Shown here: positions 55,864-64,000 of the stretch, one piece after another | Layout: every line of letters starts with the position of its first letter | How positions within the stretch are numbered: position 1 is the first letter of the stretch | Source: Amanita rubescens | Taxonomy: Eukaryota; Basidiomycota; Agaricomycetes; Agaricales; Amanitaceae | Assembly: GCA_015039365.1 (NCBI GenBank) | Contig: WION01000243.1 | Coordinates: 1-64,000 of the forward strand | Reading direction: 5' to 3' | Length of the DNA stretch: 64,000 nt | The notes under the pieces: model-generated | Databases searched by the model: none | What the model was told of the DNA's origin: nothing | Seen by the model: the letters and a program-made list of their open reading frames with translations, nothing else | Made by a program: the position numbers and the translations under genes

Positions 55864-57135
55864 ATGATATGCGAAACGATACCCGCCGAAATTCTCTGCG
55901 AAATATTTCACCTCCTTTGCGATAAACCTATCTCTCTTCACATTCTGGATAATAGCTCGCGTTTTAGCGAATTCCCGTGGGCTGTAGGGCAAGTTTGCAA
56001 GCGCTGGAGGGATGAATTTTTATCTTACCCACATCTATGGACTTCTCTTGCCCTACGGTATCATTCCACCGAACTCAGCGTCGATCGCCTCCACGAAATG
56101 AGTCGGCGCACACTCTTGTACCTTGAACGATCCGAGCAGCTACCGCTCACCATCACCGTCTACACTACATACTCGATAAACTCAGAATCGATCGAAGTTT
56201 TTCCAAGGATGACGTGGAAGTTGTTACTGTCTTGTTCTGAAAGATGGGAAAAGGTGGATCTGGAACTAAGCCACGAGCCCGGTCCCATACTTGATCTTCT
56301 CAGATGTAAAATGCCAATCATCAAGTCGCTGAGGCTCCATGCGAAATCAATATACGCCTCAAATTTCGAGTCATACCACGTGTTGACCGCCGCGCCGCGC
56401 CTTACCGAACTTGAACTTCTCGGATGGTTCGGGGAATTGGTGTTTCCTTGGTCGCAGTTGACGAAAGTCAGGATATCCTTGACAGACGGATATCCCATTG
56501 ACAGTATACAGCTGGAAACAATTTTTTCACAGTTACAAAACGTCGAGGAGCTACACATGGGCAAAGTCGCCGTCTGGCACAGAGACGATGATCGCGACCG
56601 GCGCTCTATCCGGCTTGCCTCTCTCCGGTTGCTTGCAATCCCAATCCATCCTCCTCTTGAAATACTGACACAGCTCGAGGCGCCTTTACTGGAACATCTC
56701 TGGGTGGATTGGTATCCAATGTATAGTAAGAAGCGATATCGTCCACTTGCCTTTGTCGAAGAACTATCATTATTTATCCGCCGTTCGTCATGCTACATTC
56801 GCCGATTGACACTGCAAAACTGCGAATTTCGACTGTTGCCCGATCTTATGAAATTACTTTCGAGCGTCGAGGAGCTCTGCATCAAGACGACGGTCGCGGG
56901 GCGTGGTTCGTTCTTTGTACAGCATATTGCGCAGATGAATGATGGCGTTTGCCTGCCTAACCTGCGTGAATTGGAGGTGACGTGTCTCCGGGGCCGAGGT
57001 GATGATGAGAAGCTCATGACTGCCATGTCCCGTCTCTTAAAAACGCGGAGTGAAGAGTCAAGGTTGATATCTGTGAGCCGCGAGGACGTGCCGCTCGAGC
57101 CGACAAGGGTACGATTGTCCATGTCGTTCAAATGA
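55864..57135 (+). CDS. F-box protein with LRR-like repeats
   Basis: A single-exon gene of 423 codons. The F-box at the N terminus reads ETIPAEILCEIFHLLCDKP and VGQVCKRWRDEFLSYPHLW, the usual P-EIL-EIF...VC--WR-----P-LW pattern that binds Skp1 in SCF ubiquitin ligases. The rest is leucine-rich: LTELELLGWFGELVFPWSQL, VEELHMGKVAVWHRDD, IRRLTLQNCEFRLLPDLMKL. The stop is at 57133-57135. The ATG at 55864 is chosen because the F-box starts directly after it; the frame is open a little further upstream. Substrates are unknown; such F-box proteins are present in hundreds of copies in mushroom genomes. Confidence 0.85.
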   Translation: MICETIPAEILCEIFHLLCDKPISLHILDNSSRFSEFPWAVGQVCKRWRDEFLSYPHLWTSLALRYHSTELSVDRLHEMSRRTLLYLERSEQLPLTITVYTTYSINSESIEVFPRMTWKLLLSCSERWEKVDLELSHEPGPILDLLRCKMPIIKSLRLHAKSIYASNFESYHVLTAAPRLTELELLGWFGELVFPWSQLTKVRISLTDGYPIDSIQLETIFSQLQNVEELHMGKVAVWHRDDDRDRRSIRLASLRLLAIPIHPPLEILTQLEAPLLEHLWVDWYPMYSKKRYRPLAFVEELSLFIRRSSCYIRRLTLQNCEFRLLPDLMKLLSSVEELCIKTTVAGRGSFFVQHIAQMNDGVCLPNLRELEVTCLRGRGDDEKLMTAMSRLLKTRSEESRLISVSREDVPLEPTRVRLSMSFK

Positions 57136-57747
57136 CCAACCTGCCTTGGAATCAGTTGTATTATCGCAATCCATACCTATACGCTGTTCATAAAGATTAT
57201 CAGGAAATATGCACTGCGCTAGAATACTCCGACGTGATGAAATCAAGTTAACAAGCCCTCAGTCTGCTATGGTGTATAACTAGTGTCAATTCATTCAGCC
57301 ATTATCTACATACACGGTCGTACGGTACCAACGTTACAACGTACATATACAATAATAGTAGGGCATCATCTGTACGTATGGTATACATTATAATGTTTCG
57401 CGTGAAGCGTTTTCTTCTTCCGCTAATTAGGGGTGAGTGCACCGAAATGGAGCGGTGAGGGGTACTGTTTGGCCAAAGTTGGCATCTTCTATCAGTTTCA
57501 ACTGATCTCATTAAGAACGAAAAACGATCCGCAGGTGCGGTAAGCCTGCCGCCAACGTTCGCGCAGGTCGCATAGGTGAGATCCTCCATCCGTCCCTTTT
57601 CAGTCATTTAACGTTCATTCCTGGGCTAACAAGCGATACAGCGTAGCAGAGAGTACTCAAATCAAGTTTTTCGTATCTGATTGAGGTTACAAATTGTAGT
57701 TCAGACGCGAAGCCCTTGTAAATGAAATGTCTTTGGGGCGAGTCAAC
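57136..57747. other. Intergenic spacer between convergent genes
   Basis: No gene or clear repeat seen. It must hold the 3' UTRs of the F-box gene and of the small minus-strand gene. Confidence 0.45.
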
Positions 57748-58307
57748 CTAGTGCATGAAATCATGATCAAATTCCTCCTTCTTATAGAAATCCTCGAACC
57801 ACCGTGGCTCCTCCCCAAAAATCTCTACAAGTCGTTCCAACTGCTTAGGCGTTGGACGACGCCAGAATAGCCTCTTCGACTGCGTGCAACCAATTGACAT
57901 CAAATTCAACATCGGCCCTTCTTCCGCCTGATCGACTCTGTAATTTGCCGCAGCTTCGTCGTCAACTTTGCCTGCAACGTAGTTGATATGATGAAATCCA
58001 ACATCTCGTTGCATGTAGAAAATTGCTGAACTGGCAGTCCCGATCTCGTCCTTGTGGGAGACATGCGCCCTGTTGATACTGGAAATATATCTTTGTAGAA
58101 TTTCTGTTGTGACTGCCCAGCCATAGAAGTAATAATGAGCTTTTGTCTTCCAGTCGCTCGGAAGGGCTTTGTATTTTGCAGCATTAACAGCACCATGCGA
58201 GTTCAGACTCTGCTTCGATTGTAACTGTAGCTATTTCCACACCATCACAGGCATAATCAGCCATTGAAGCTCGACAAGATATGAAGACAGACCTTTTCAT
58301 TTGGCAT
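57748..58307 (-). CDS. Small conserved-looking hypothetical protein
   Basis: Exon 1 is 15 nt (MPNEK, 58307-58293). A GT-AG intron of about 65 nt ending CTACAG joins it to LQSKQSLNSHGAVNAAKYKA, and one open frame continues through WKTKAHYYFYGWAVTTEILQ, SHKDEIGTASSAIFYMQRDV and RRPTPKQLERLVEIFGEEPR to WFEDFYKKEEF and the stop at 57748. About 165 residues with even composition and no lesion, so it is likely real although I do not recognise a domain. The start codon shares the CATG at 58305-58308 with the plus-strand ATG of the neighbouring HNH-family relic. Confidence 0.65.
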
Positions 58308-58980
58308 GGCTACTTCTGATTCATCGCAGAACGCGAGGGTTAGTAAAGATCAAGATGATAACTGTTTGGTTAGTCACAGTGACAATACCCACCCCATGAC
58401 TCGGACGCTCAGTTCCTTATCACTACTAAGCAACGGTTTCCTTAAGACCATGCATGAATGGGATAACCCGAACCATAAAACTCGTTGAGAATGCAAACGC
58501 CCAGCTCTTGGTTTTTGGGAGTGTTCCTGAGGAACGTCGTATAGTTGGAAACGGGACAACTAGGACTAGGATCGACTCACTCAAGGTCCTTAGAGAGATG
58601 CTAAACAACGCCCCCACCGATCGAGGCAAACGTTATGTCGCATGCGCGTTAATTTGTTGCGACTATCGCGAGGAAGATTTGGTTCTGTTGGCGTGCATTT
58701 TCTATTATGGCCATGTACGTCTAGAGGTGGCTCTTGCTCATCTATCCCTGAATACAACCTACCAGTGCACTGGTGCGAAGGGTAAGTAGGACCAGCTCTG
58801 TTCACCCAAATTCGACAGCCTGACGTCAGATCTTCACGTTCTACAGCCTACAGAAAGAACTCTGAGTCGGTGTCCATAGTAAAGGTCAGCGATATGCACA
58901 CCCGACCCTTCGCCCTGCGCGTCGAGGCTGAGGACCCGAAGTTGACGTTGATCATTCCGGTCAGGTGTTCACGGTATGAC
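58306..58980 (+). pseudogene. HNH-family multicopy gene, broken (copy 2)
   Basis: Starts MATSDSSQNARVSKDQDDN, reaches SSLSLLSNGFLKT, then shifts frame around 58455-58490 (one base relative to copy 1) before LVENANAQLLVFGSVPEERR and TDRGKRYVACALICCDYREE, the segment that copy 1 has lost. The later part is not recognisable beyond about 58980 and no HNH core (N-N-H spacing) is seen, so the gene is truncated as well as frameshifted. It overlaps head to head with the small minus-strand gene. Confidence 0.6.
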
Positions 58981-59150
58981 ATAATGACATTCAACCTAAC
59001 TACTTTGCAATCTCACTATATATCAGTGCTATAAAAAATGACATGGAAATTACGGATGCAGGAGATAGAGCGCCAAATCCATATCCTCACGTATCGAGAA
59101 CGTGCGCCTGTATGTGTGGTTAGAACGTGTCCCTTCAACATACAAATAAG

Positions 59151-60835
59151 TCAAGCGCACCCAACAACCTTTTCCTTCGTCGGAGAAGAAAGTTGAATAT
59201 TGTATGAAACGTCAATCTGAAATAGCCTCGGCTGAACGTCGTCTGGTAGGATTACCCCAGTTATGGGCTTATCCTCTGTGCTATACGTGAATTCGATGGG
59301 GTCAGAACCGTTGTTCCTGAACGTAATTTCGACTTCGGCACCAGCAGCATGGACCCCTCTGCGTTTCTTATACTCCTCAGTGAAACGGCCATCTGAACCG
59401 TATATCTAATCAGGGGACTTGAACGTGTTTCAAGTCAACGAAAAGGCCAAAGTCCTTACCGTCAAACTCTTTAGATTCGCCCTCGCAAAAGCAAGATCCT
59501 TGGCATCCTTCCAGAACTGGATGTCCTTTCCCCGCACCGGCGTGTAGGGGTTGTCGGTTTCGATTCCCACAGCCGTTGTGCCGTTGCGTTTCAATTCTTC
59601 GAAAACTTCTTTCGCAATCTCTTCTAATTTCTTCCCTGCATGTTTTCGATCTAGGATGAATCGTTCGTATCGTCGAGACAGGTTATTCAAATCGATAGTC
59701 TCAAGGGTTGAGGCGATAATGAATGATGCGAGAAGATTGGTGTCTGTCAACGGAAACATGACGCCACTTCAAATGACGATCAGAAGGATATTGCGAAGGG
59801 AACTTCAAAATCTCACGTCGTCATTCGTGCTAGTGCCTCATAGAATTCGTTTGCATACTGCGAAGAAAGAGCGTGAAAGGGTTAAGGGAATTATAATTGT
59901 GTAATTTACAGCATGTCCACTCAAGGTCGCTTCGCATGCAATCACTAAGTTAGAAGAAAGTAAATGTACTTTGCATGACATATTTGCGGATGACAGACCT
60001 GATAGGATAATTTTCTCTTTGGCCATCTGTCTTGCCAAAACCAAAGGGTCATGCCCTAACATACAACATACAGAGAACGATGACCGGAAGAAGCTGACTG
60101 GGCAGAGGGTAACTAACCGTCTGGGTCTCCTCCTGGTATTTTGTCATTTGGATCCCCAATGCCATGCGGCGGAGCATCCGTGATCAGTATGACGACCTTG
60201 GTAGCGTCAGGTCTCCAATCGAGGCGAATCGCACGAGCGAGGGCAGCCGTAACTGCCTCTGGAATGTCGCCTCCGCCAGCTGCGGTCAGCTTACGCAGGT
60301 TGCGCTGTACATCCTCGAGCTCGTAGGTAAATCCTCCGAAATCTTCGGTAACGAACGTGTTATCCATGGGAGGGTGATCGCGGAATGCGATCAATGCCAC
60401 GCGAAAGCCGACTCCGGGCTGTAGCTTTCCGCACCTTCGCAAACAAAGGCAGATTTCCTCGCAGCGTTTAGTCGTTTTTGCAATGTAAGGTCCTTGGCTA
60501 CCGGTGACGTCGTGGATTATCACCAGATCCCTTAAATGCATGAAGTCAACGGAAGATCGTGCGCCATGAGTCGCTGGAAGGTACGAACAATAAACCCAAC
60601 TGTTCAGTCCCTGGAGACATCCTGAGAGCTCCTGGTTAGAAAGTGCGTAGGCCTCTGTAGGGGGGAATTTACTCTTTTCTTGTTGGAAGGACAACGTGTC
60701 GGGGTGCTGCATGCCATACAGGTCATGCTGATCAAAGAACGTATTTTCGGGCAACATTAACGAGTGGGAGTCAGGCCAACCTGTTGGAACGCCATCTCCA
60801 ATCGCGGTGGTGGTAGGCGCAAATCGTGAAAACAT
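59151..60835 (-). CDS. von Willebrand factor A-domain protein
   Basis: The N-terminal exon starts MFSRFAPTTTAIGDGVPTGW and contains MQHPDTLSFQQ. The vWA domain opens with LRDLVIIHDVTGSQGPYIAK (a D-x-T-G-S form of the metal-binding DxSxS), continues FRVALIAFRDHPPMDNTFVT and GGGDIPEAVTAALARAIRLD (the MIDAS Thr/Asp region), and ends KVVILITDAPPHGIGDPNDK. Smaller exons follow, then MFPLTDTNLLASFIIASTLE and RRYERFILDRKHAGKKLEEI. The last exon, FTEEYKKRRGVHAAGAEVEI with VEITFRNNGSDPIEFTYSTE, is beta-rich; stop at 59151. About six exons. Fungal proteins of this layout are uncharacterised, and extracellular or signalling roles are guesses. A relic of the same N-terminus lies at 62560-62822. Confidence 0.75.
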
Positions 60836-61480
60836 GCATGTAATTGACCATCCCCTTGAGAATTCCCGATATGAACAAGCGAGTCCGAGTATACCAATCC
60901 GGATAGATTTTGAGGAAACACTGAAATTGAGGACCCAGATCCAAAGTCCAGACAAATTCCTGAGTGTCAGGGGCAATGTAACTCAGGGTGACGAGTGACG
61001 CGTGACGTACTTAGATTATATCAGGGTCCTAGTGCCGCACTTGCCGTCAACACGAGGCTTCCAACTTGAGTTTCTCTACTATGGCTCCCCTTAAGGAATA
61101 CTGTAACCATGTCGGACGCCATCGAAGAGTTCTCACTTTTCGACGAACCGGTAGAAGTCACAGGCCAACTTAAGGATATCTCTCAACGCTGGAATATTAA
61201 CCTGGCCTTTAGTATCTTCCTTCGCGGATGGCGCGCCTTGGGCGTGTCAGATGGCACAGATGCAGGCTGAGGGTGGAAAACAGAGATATGAATGGTGTCT
61301 CCGACCTCGTCCTCATAACATTTCCACCTTTCGCTGGTCCTTGAACATGGAAATGTCAGAGCATTGAAATGTTGCCCTTGTGTGAAACGCGACAGATTGT
61401 ACCAGTACTACTTCAGCCTATATTTACACCGGTTTTTTAGAATTCAGAATCGTACGTTGTACACAACTTGTGCTAACATT
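60836..61480. other. Spacer with a 53-codon open frame
   Basis: A plus-strand frame at 61109-61270 encodes MSDAIEEFSLFDEPVEVTGQ followed by LKDISQRWNINLAFSIFLRG and a stop. The composition is protein-like but it is short and alone. The rest contains nothing recognised and should include the vWA gene promoter. Confidence 0.3.
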
Positions 61481-62365
61481 TCAATTTCCTCCACAATTTG
61501 CTTCATTCTCTTTCAACGTCTCTGGGCTAATCACTCGCAAGTGTGTGAAGTCAAACAAGGGGCACCTGATACCACGGCAACCAGCACATTGAAACCCAAA
61601 AACATTTTCCTCAGATGACGATGCCACGAATGTACCTGCATCATTCACAGAACCCAGAATGGTCCTACTTCCATCTGCCTTAAACCACAACAGCTGATTC
61701 TGCTCAGTCAGCGCAACCGGGACCAAAGTTCCACTTCCCTCCGTTACCATGACGAACTGCCTGAGCTTCATTTCGAAAGGGTAGGGAAGACTGTTGTCGG
61801 TCCAACCACTGTCCTGTTGCTGGAATACGCAATGCATGCGATTATCACTGGCCGAGACGTAATACAAATGCATCTGTCCCTCGACGACCATGGCCAGAAG
61901 GGGGGTACCGTTCACGGGATTCACGGGAAGAACAGTGGGAGTCCACGCTTCATCGAGATGAACTAATTGTTTCGACCGATTTTGGAAGAACACATGTCCA
62001 AGCCCGCCTGAGCTGCCAGCCGCAGTGACTTTTCCATCTGGATCAACCTGGAACTGTGGGATGGAGTCGTCGGAGACCCATTCCTCCTCATCTTCGCTGT
62101 AGCGGGCGACGCCGAGGGTCGAGGAGGGTGAAACGTAGAGAACGGATCTGTCGGTAGGTGTGAAGAGGTAAGCGGCGGTGGAATTCAGACGAGCAGAGTC
62201 CGCAATGAGCTCCTTTTCGTCGAAGCGATCGCCAGTCCACAGCTGGGACATGAGGGTGCCATCTTCAGAGCCGACATAGAGCAAGCGGACTCCCCTGCCC
62301 TGCTGGGGATCCACATGAGCACCCGCAGCTAAGAGAATGCGTACGATATCCTGGAGTTGAGACAT
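61481..62365 (-). CDS. Fucose-lectin-like beta-propeller protein, copy 1
   Basis: A single open frame of 294 codons starts MSQLQDIVRILLAAGAHVDP and continues as repeated beta-strand units: RLLYVGSEDGTLMSQLWTGD, STAAYLFTPTDRSVLYVSPS, GLGHVFFQNRSKQLVHLDE, LLAMVVEGQMHLYYVSASDN, RMHCVFQQQDSGWTDNSLPY and LVPVALTEQNQLLWFKADGS. The pattern of about 45-residue units with Y/F-x-x-x-x-G/Q turns resembles the six-bladed Aleuria aurantia-type fucose lectin. The last 38 residues, with a Cys-rich piece (QCAGCRGIRC), do not fit and may be intronic or frame-shifted sequence. Sugar specificity is not established. It is a paralogue of the partial gene at 63591. Confidence 0.55.
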   Translation of the reverse strand: MSQLQDIVRILLAAGAHVDPQQGRGVRLLYVGSEDGTLMSQLWTGDRFDEKELIADSARLNSTAAYLFTPTDRSVLYVSPSSTLGVARYSEDEEEWVSDDSIPQFQVDPDGKVTAAGSSGGLGHVFFQNRSKQLVHLDEAWTPTVLPVNPVNGTPLLAMVVEGQMHLYYVSASDNRMHCVFQQQDSGWTDNSLPYPFEMKLRQFVMVTEGSGTLVPVALTEQNQLLWFKADGSRTILGSVNDAGTFVASSSEENVFGFQCAGCRGIRCPLFDFTHLRVISPETLKENEANCGGN

Positions 62366-62559
62366 TAAAGTCTTGATAAATTGTCAGTTTGAATTCGTTG
62401 TCTAGAATGGGGGACAAACTTTTCACGCTTCTGAAGGGACGACACAGTTCTTTCTCGGGAACTCAAAGCTAAATATTCAAATGAGGCGTCGCTTGTATGA
62501 AACAGGTGATAAACCGTACACATCACCATTCCGGTCAAGATCCAACCTCCATCCAAACC

Positions 62560-62822
62560 TGGGAGCTTTTTCACCCACGTTATGTCTCACTTTCTGGATT
62601 TCAGATAGCGAGCGGTGACTCGGAGATTCTGTGATAATACTGTGAAATCTTGTCGCCTGATTCGATGATCTTCCGCGATATCTAACTAGTGATAACGTTT
62701 CGGGGTGCTGCATGTCATGTACGGATGGGTCGCGCGGACCAAGGAACGCAAAAGGCAGCTCTTCTGTTGGAAAACCGTTTCCAATCGTGGCGGTTGTAGA
62801 TGCTGATCTCCTTGCAAAGAAC
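62560..62822 (-). pseudogene. Relic of a vWA-protein N-terminal exon
   Basis: The minus strand reads ASTTATIGNGFPTEELPFAF and then DMQHPETLSLVRY, matching the N-terminal exon of the vWA gene (TTTAIGDGVPTG...MQHPDTLSFQQ). No start, no vWA domain and no intact frame follow. It stands between the two lectin-like genes, implying local duplication and loss. Confidence 0.6.
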
Positions 62823-63590
62823 GAAATTCCGAGGCCGAAGGAGCCCTAGGGTAACTCCGAAATAACGTCGGCGACCACCGGGTCCAAACAAGCCATCATG
62901 CAACACTCTTTCCGTCGACATCATGTTCCGCAGTAAGAGTTACCCAGCGCGTGAATTCATGCTCGTAAGAACCATGGAATAGGCTAAATTTACATTTTAC
63001 TAACCGTAAGTCACCTTAAAGGTTTAAATCACAAACTTGAAATTACAATCTATCTGGGTGATATGCAATAGCTGTACAATCGCAGTATGAAATTTGAAGG
63101 AACGATCAACTCGATGTGACATCCGCAGCTCGGGAAAAGGCCTGCAATCCGTTGAACTTTCAACTTACTTTAAACTTACTAGGTTGAGAATTGGGGGACG
63201 AACATGAAAACAATGAGATTCAAGTTTTCAGGATCACAACTCAAATGAGACCGCGTGGTGTAGCATCATTCTCCATGGGGTTGCGTACCAAATCGATTTC
63301 CAGCCTTCACGGCATAACCACTAGAAGTCGGGCAAACGGTACGTAGATTGTTGACCTTTACTTTTTCGAGGTCCTTCCTATCTGGGACCAGAGAATGAAC
63401 ACCATTCAACCAGTGATTGGTATTAATGATTCCGTCCCATTTGATAGCAGGAATAGACTTCAAGTGTCCGATCTGAAAATGCGGCTTCTGAATGGCCTTG
63501 TCATTAGAGCGATTTCACTTCAAGATTCAAGTCTAAAACCTCCCCCCCCTCTTGCATTGAATACGACGTCTGCATCCCAACTACCCAAGA
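62823..63590. other. Spacer between lectin-like paralogues
   Basis: Besides a minus-strand frame at 63266-63463 (IPAIKWDGIINTNHWLNGVH) without family assignment, I see no gene. The last 150 bp must act as the promoter of the second lectin-like gene. Confidence 0.35.
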
Positions 63591-64000
63591 ATGACTCAGT
63601 TTCAAGACGTCGCACACTGCCTCCTCGCCGCCGGCTTTGGCGATCATCCTGAGGGCGAAGGGAAGTGCCTGCTTTATGTCGATCCCGATGGATCCTCCCT
63701 CATCTCCAAGCATTGGACTGGCAGCTCCTTTGATGACCAGGAGCTCGTCGCCGTCTCTGTTCGTCCAAATTCAACAGCCGCCTACCTTACCAATCCCGAT
63801 ACCCAACTTGTCATTTGCATCTCCTCTGATTCCACGATTCGCGTGCTGCAGTACAACGAGGAGGAGGAGGAATGGTTTGACGTTGACACCAAACGGCGCC
63901 ATGTGGTACATCCGGATGGAAAGCTCACTGCATTTTTTGGCGCCGACAACAGTTTGCGTGTAATTTTCCAGGATCATTCCGGAGGCTTGGTATATTTGAA
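63591..64000 (+). CDS. Fucose-lectin-like beta-propeller protein, copy 2 (runs off the window)
   Basis: Begins MTQFQDVAHCLLAAGFGDHP and stays open to the window edge (136 codons). It matches copy 1 along its length: CLLYVDPDGSSLISKHWTGS, NSTAAYL, YNEEEEEWFDVD and HPDGKLTAFFGADNSLRVIF then QDHSGGLVYL. The last strand shows the lectin-like LRVxFQD-x-G turn more clearly than copy 1. Partial at its 3' end. Confidence 0.65.
   Translation, partial: MTQFQDVAHCLLAAGFGDHPEGEGKCLLYVDPDGSSLISKHWTGSSFDDQELVAVSVRPNSTAAYLTNPDTQLVICISSDSTIRVLQYNEEEEEWFDVDTKRRHVVHPDGKLTAFFGADNSLRVIFQDHSGGLVYL

Noticed and set aside
1..64000. CRISPR array, rRNA genes, viral insertions or a biosynthetic gene cluster
   Set aside because: No regularly spaced repeats, no rRNA signature, no viral replication or capsid genes, and no PKS, NRPS or terpene synthase signatures were seen.

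Overview
The window is nuclear DNA from a basidiomycete fungus, most likely an Agaricomycete. Genes are split by many short introns of about 50-65 nt with GT-AG (sometimes GC-AG) borders. Several families typical of mushroom-forming fungi occur here: a FunK1 protein kinase, the atypical 'DWHxGQ...LIDFS' kinase-like family, HNH-associated multicopy proteins, PD-(D/E)XK-like multicopy proteins, F-box/leucine-rich proteins, a GT61 glycosyltransferase and fucose-lectin-like beta-propellers. Conserved eukaryotic housekeeping genes lie between them.

Layout. 1-3.5 kb is transposon debris: a 190-210 bp tandem repeat, a frameshifted LINE-type ORF1, a patatin exon fragment and a GAACTGAACT-rich element end. 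3.6-8.05 kb holds a broken FunK1 kinase, a kinase-like gene with one frame break and an S1/P1 nuclease gene that also carries a frame break. 8.3-16.2 kb is a conserved block with SIN3 (co-repressor) and RPN1 (proteasome base), packed head to tail. 17.6-21.7 kb has a B-type cyclin divergent from a 2-hydroxyacid dehydrogenase. 22-27.4 kb has an Arg/Asp/Glu-repeat protein and a seven-helix receptor-like protein. 27.5-31.1 kb is a divergent pair, a CBS-domain protein and MLH1. 31.1-34.7 kb is rearranged: the convergent junction between MLH1 and the TAO3/MOR2/PAG1 gene has been duplicated, and two multicopy-family genes and a poly(A)-tailed insertion now sit inside it. 34.7-42.3 kb is TAO3/PAG1.

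From 43 kb on the window becomes accessory: a decayed short-chain dehydrogenase, a chimeric ORF containing a piece of ubiquitin, a Copia relic, a second B-type cyclin with the same exon-1 architecture and promoter boxes as the first, F-box-like genes, a 1.3-kb inverted-repeat DNA transposon with a perfect 8-bp target duplication, a decayed GT61 gene, a PD-(D/E)XK-like/F-box head-to-head pair, a small conserved gene whose start codon overlaps that of an HNH-family pseudogene, and a locus with a von Willebrand A-domain protein and two lectin-like paralogues.

How they work together: SIN3, RPN1, the cyclins, MLH1 and TAO3 are chromatin, proteolysis, cell-cycle, repair and polarity functions that share no pathway beyond general cell growth. 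I see no secondary-metabolite cluster, no CRISPR array, no convincing tRNA or rRNA gene and no virus. The most distinctive content is genome plasticity: duplicated gene junctions, complementary broken gene copies and gene fragments inside mobile elements. Exon borders were deduced by eye from splice signals and protein continuity, so gene ends are firmer than internal exon borders.
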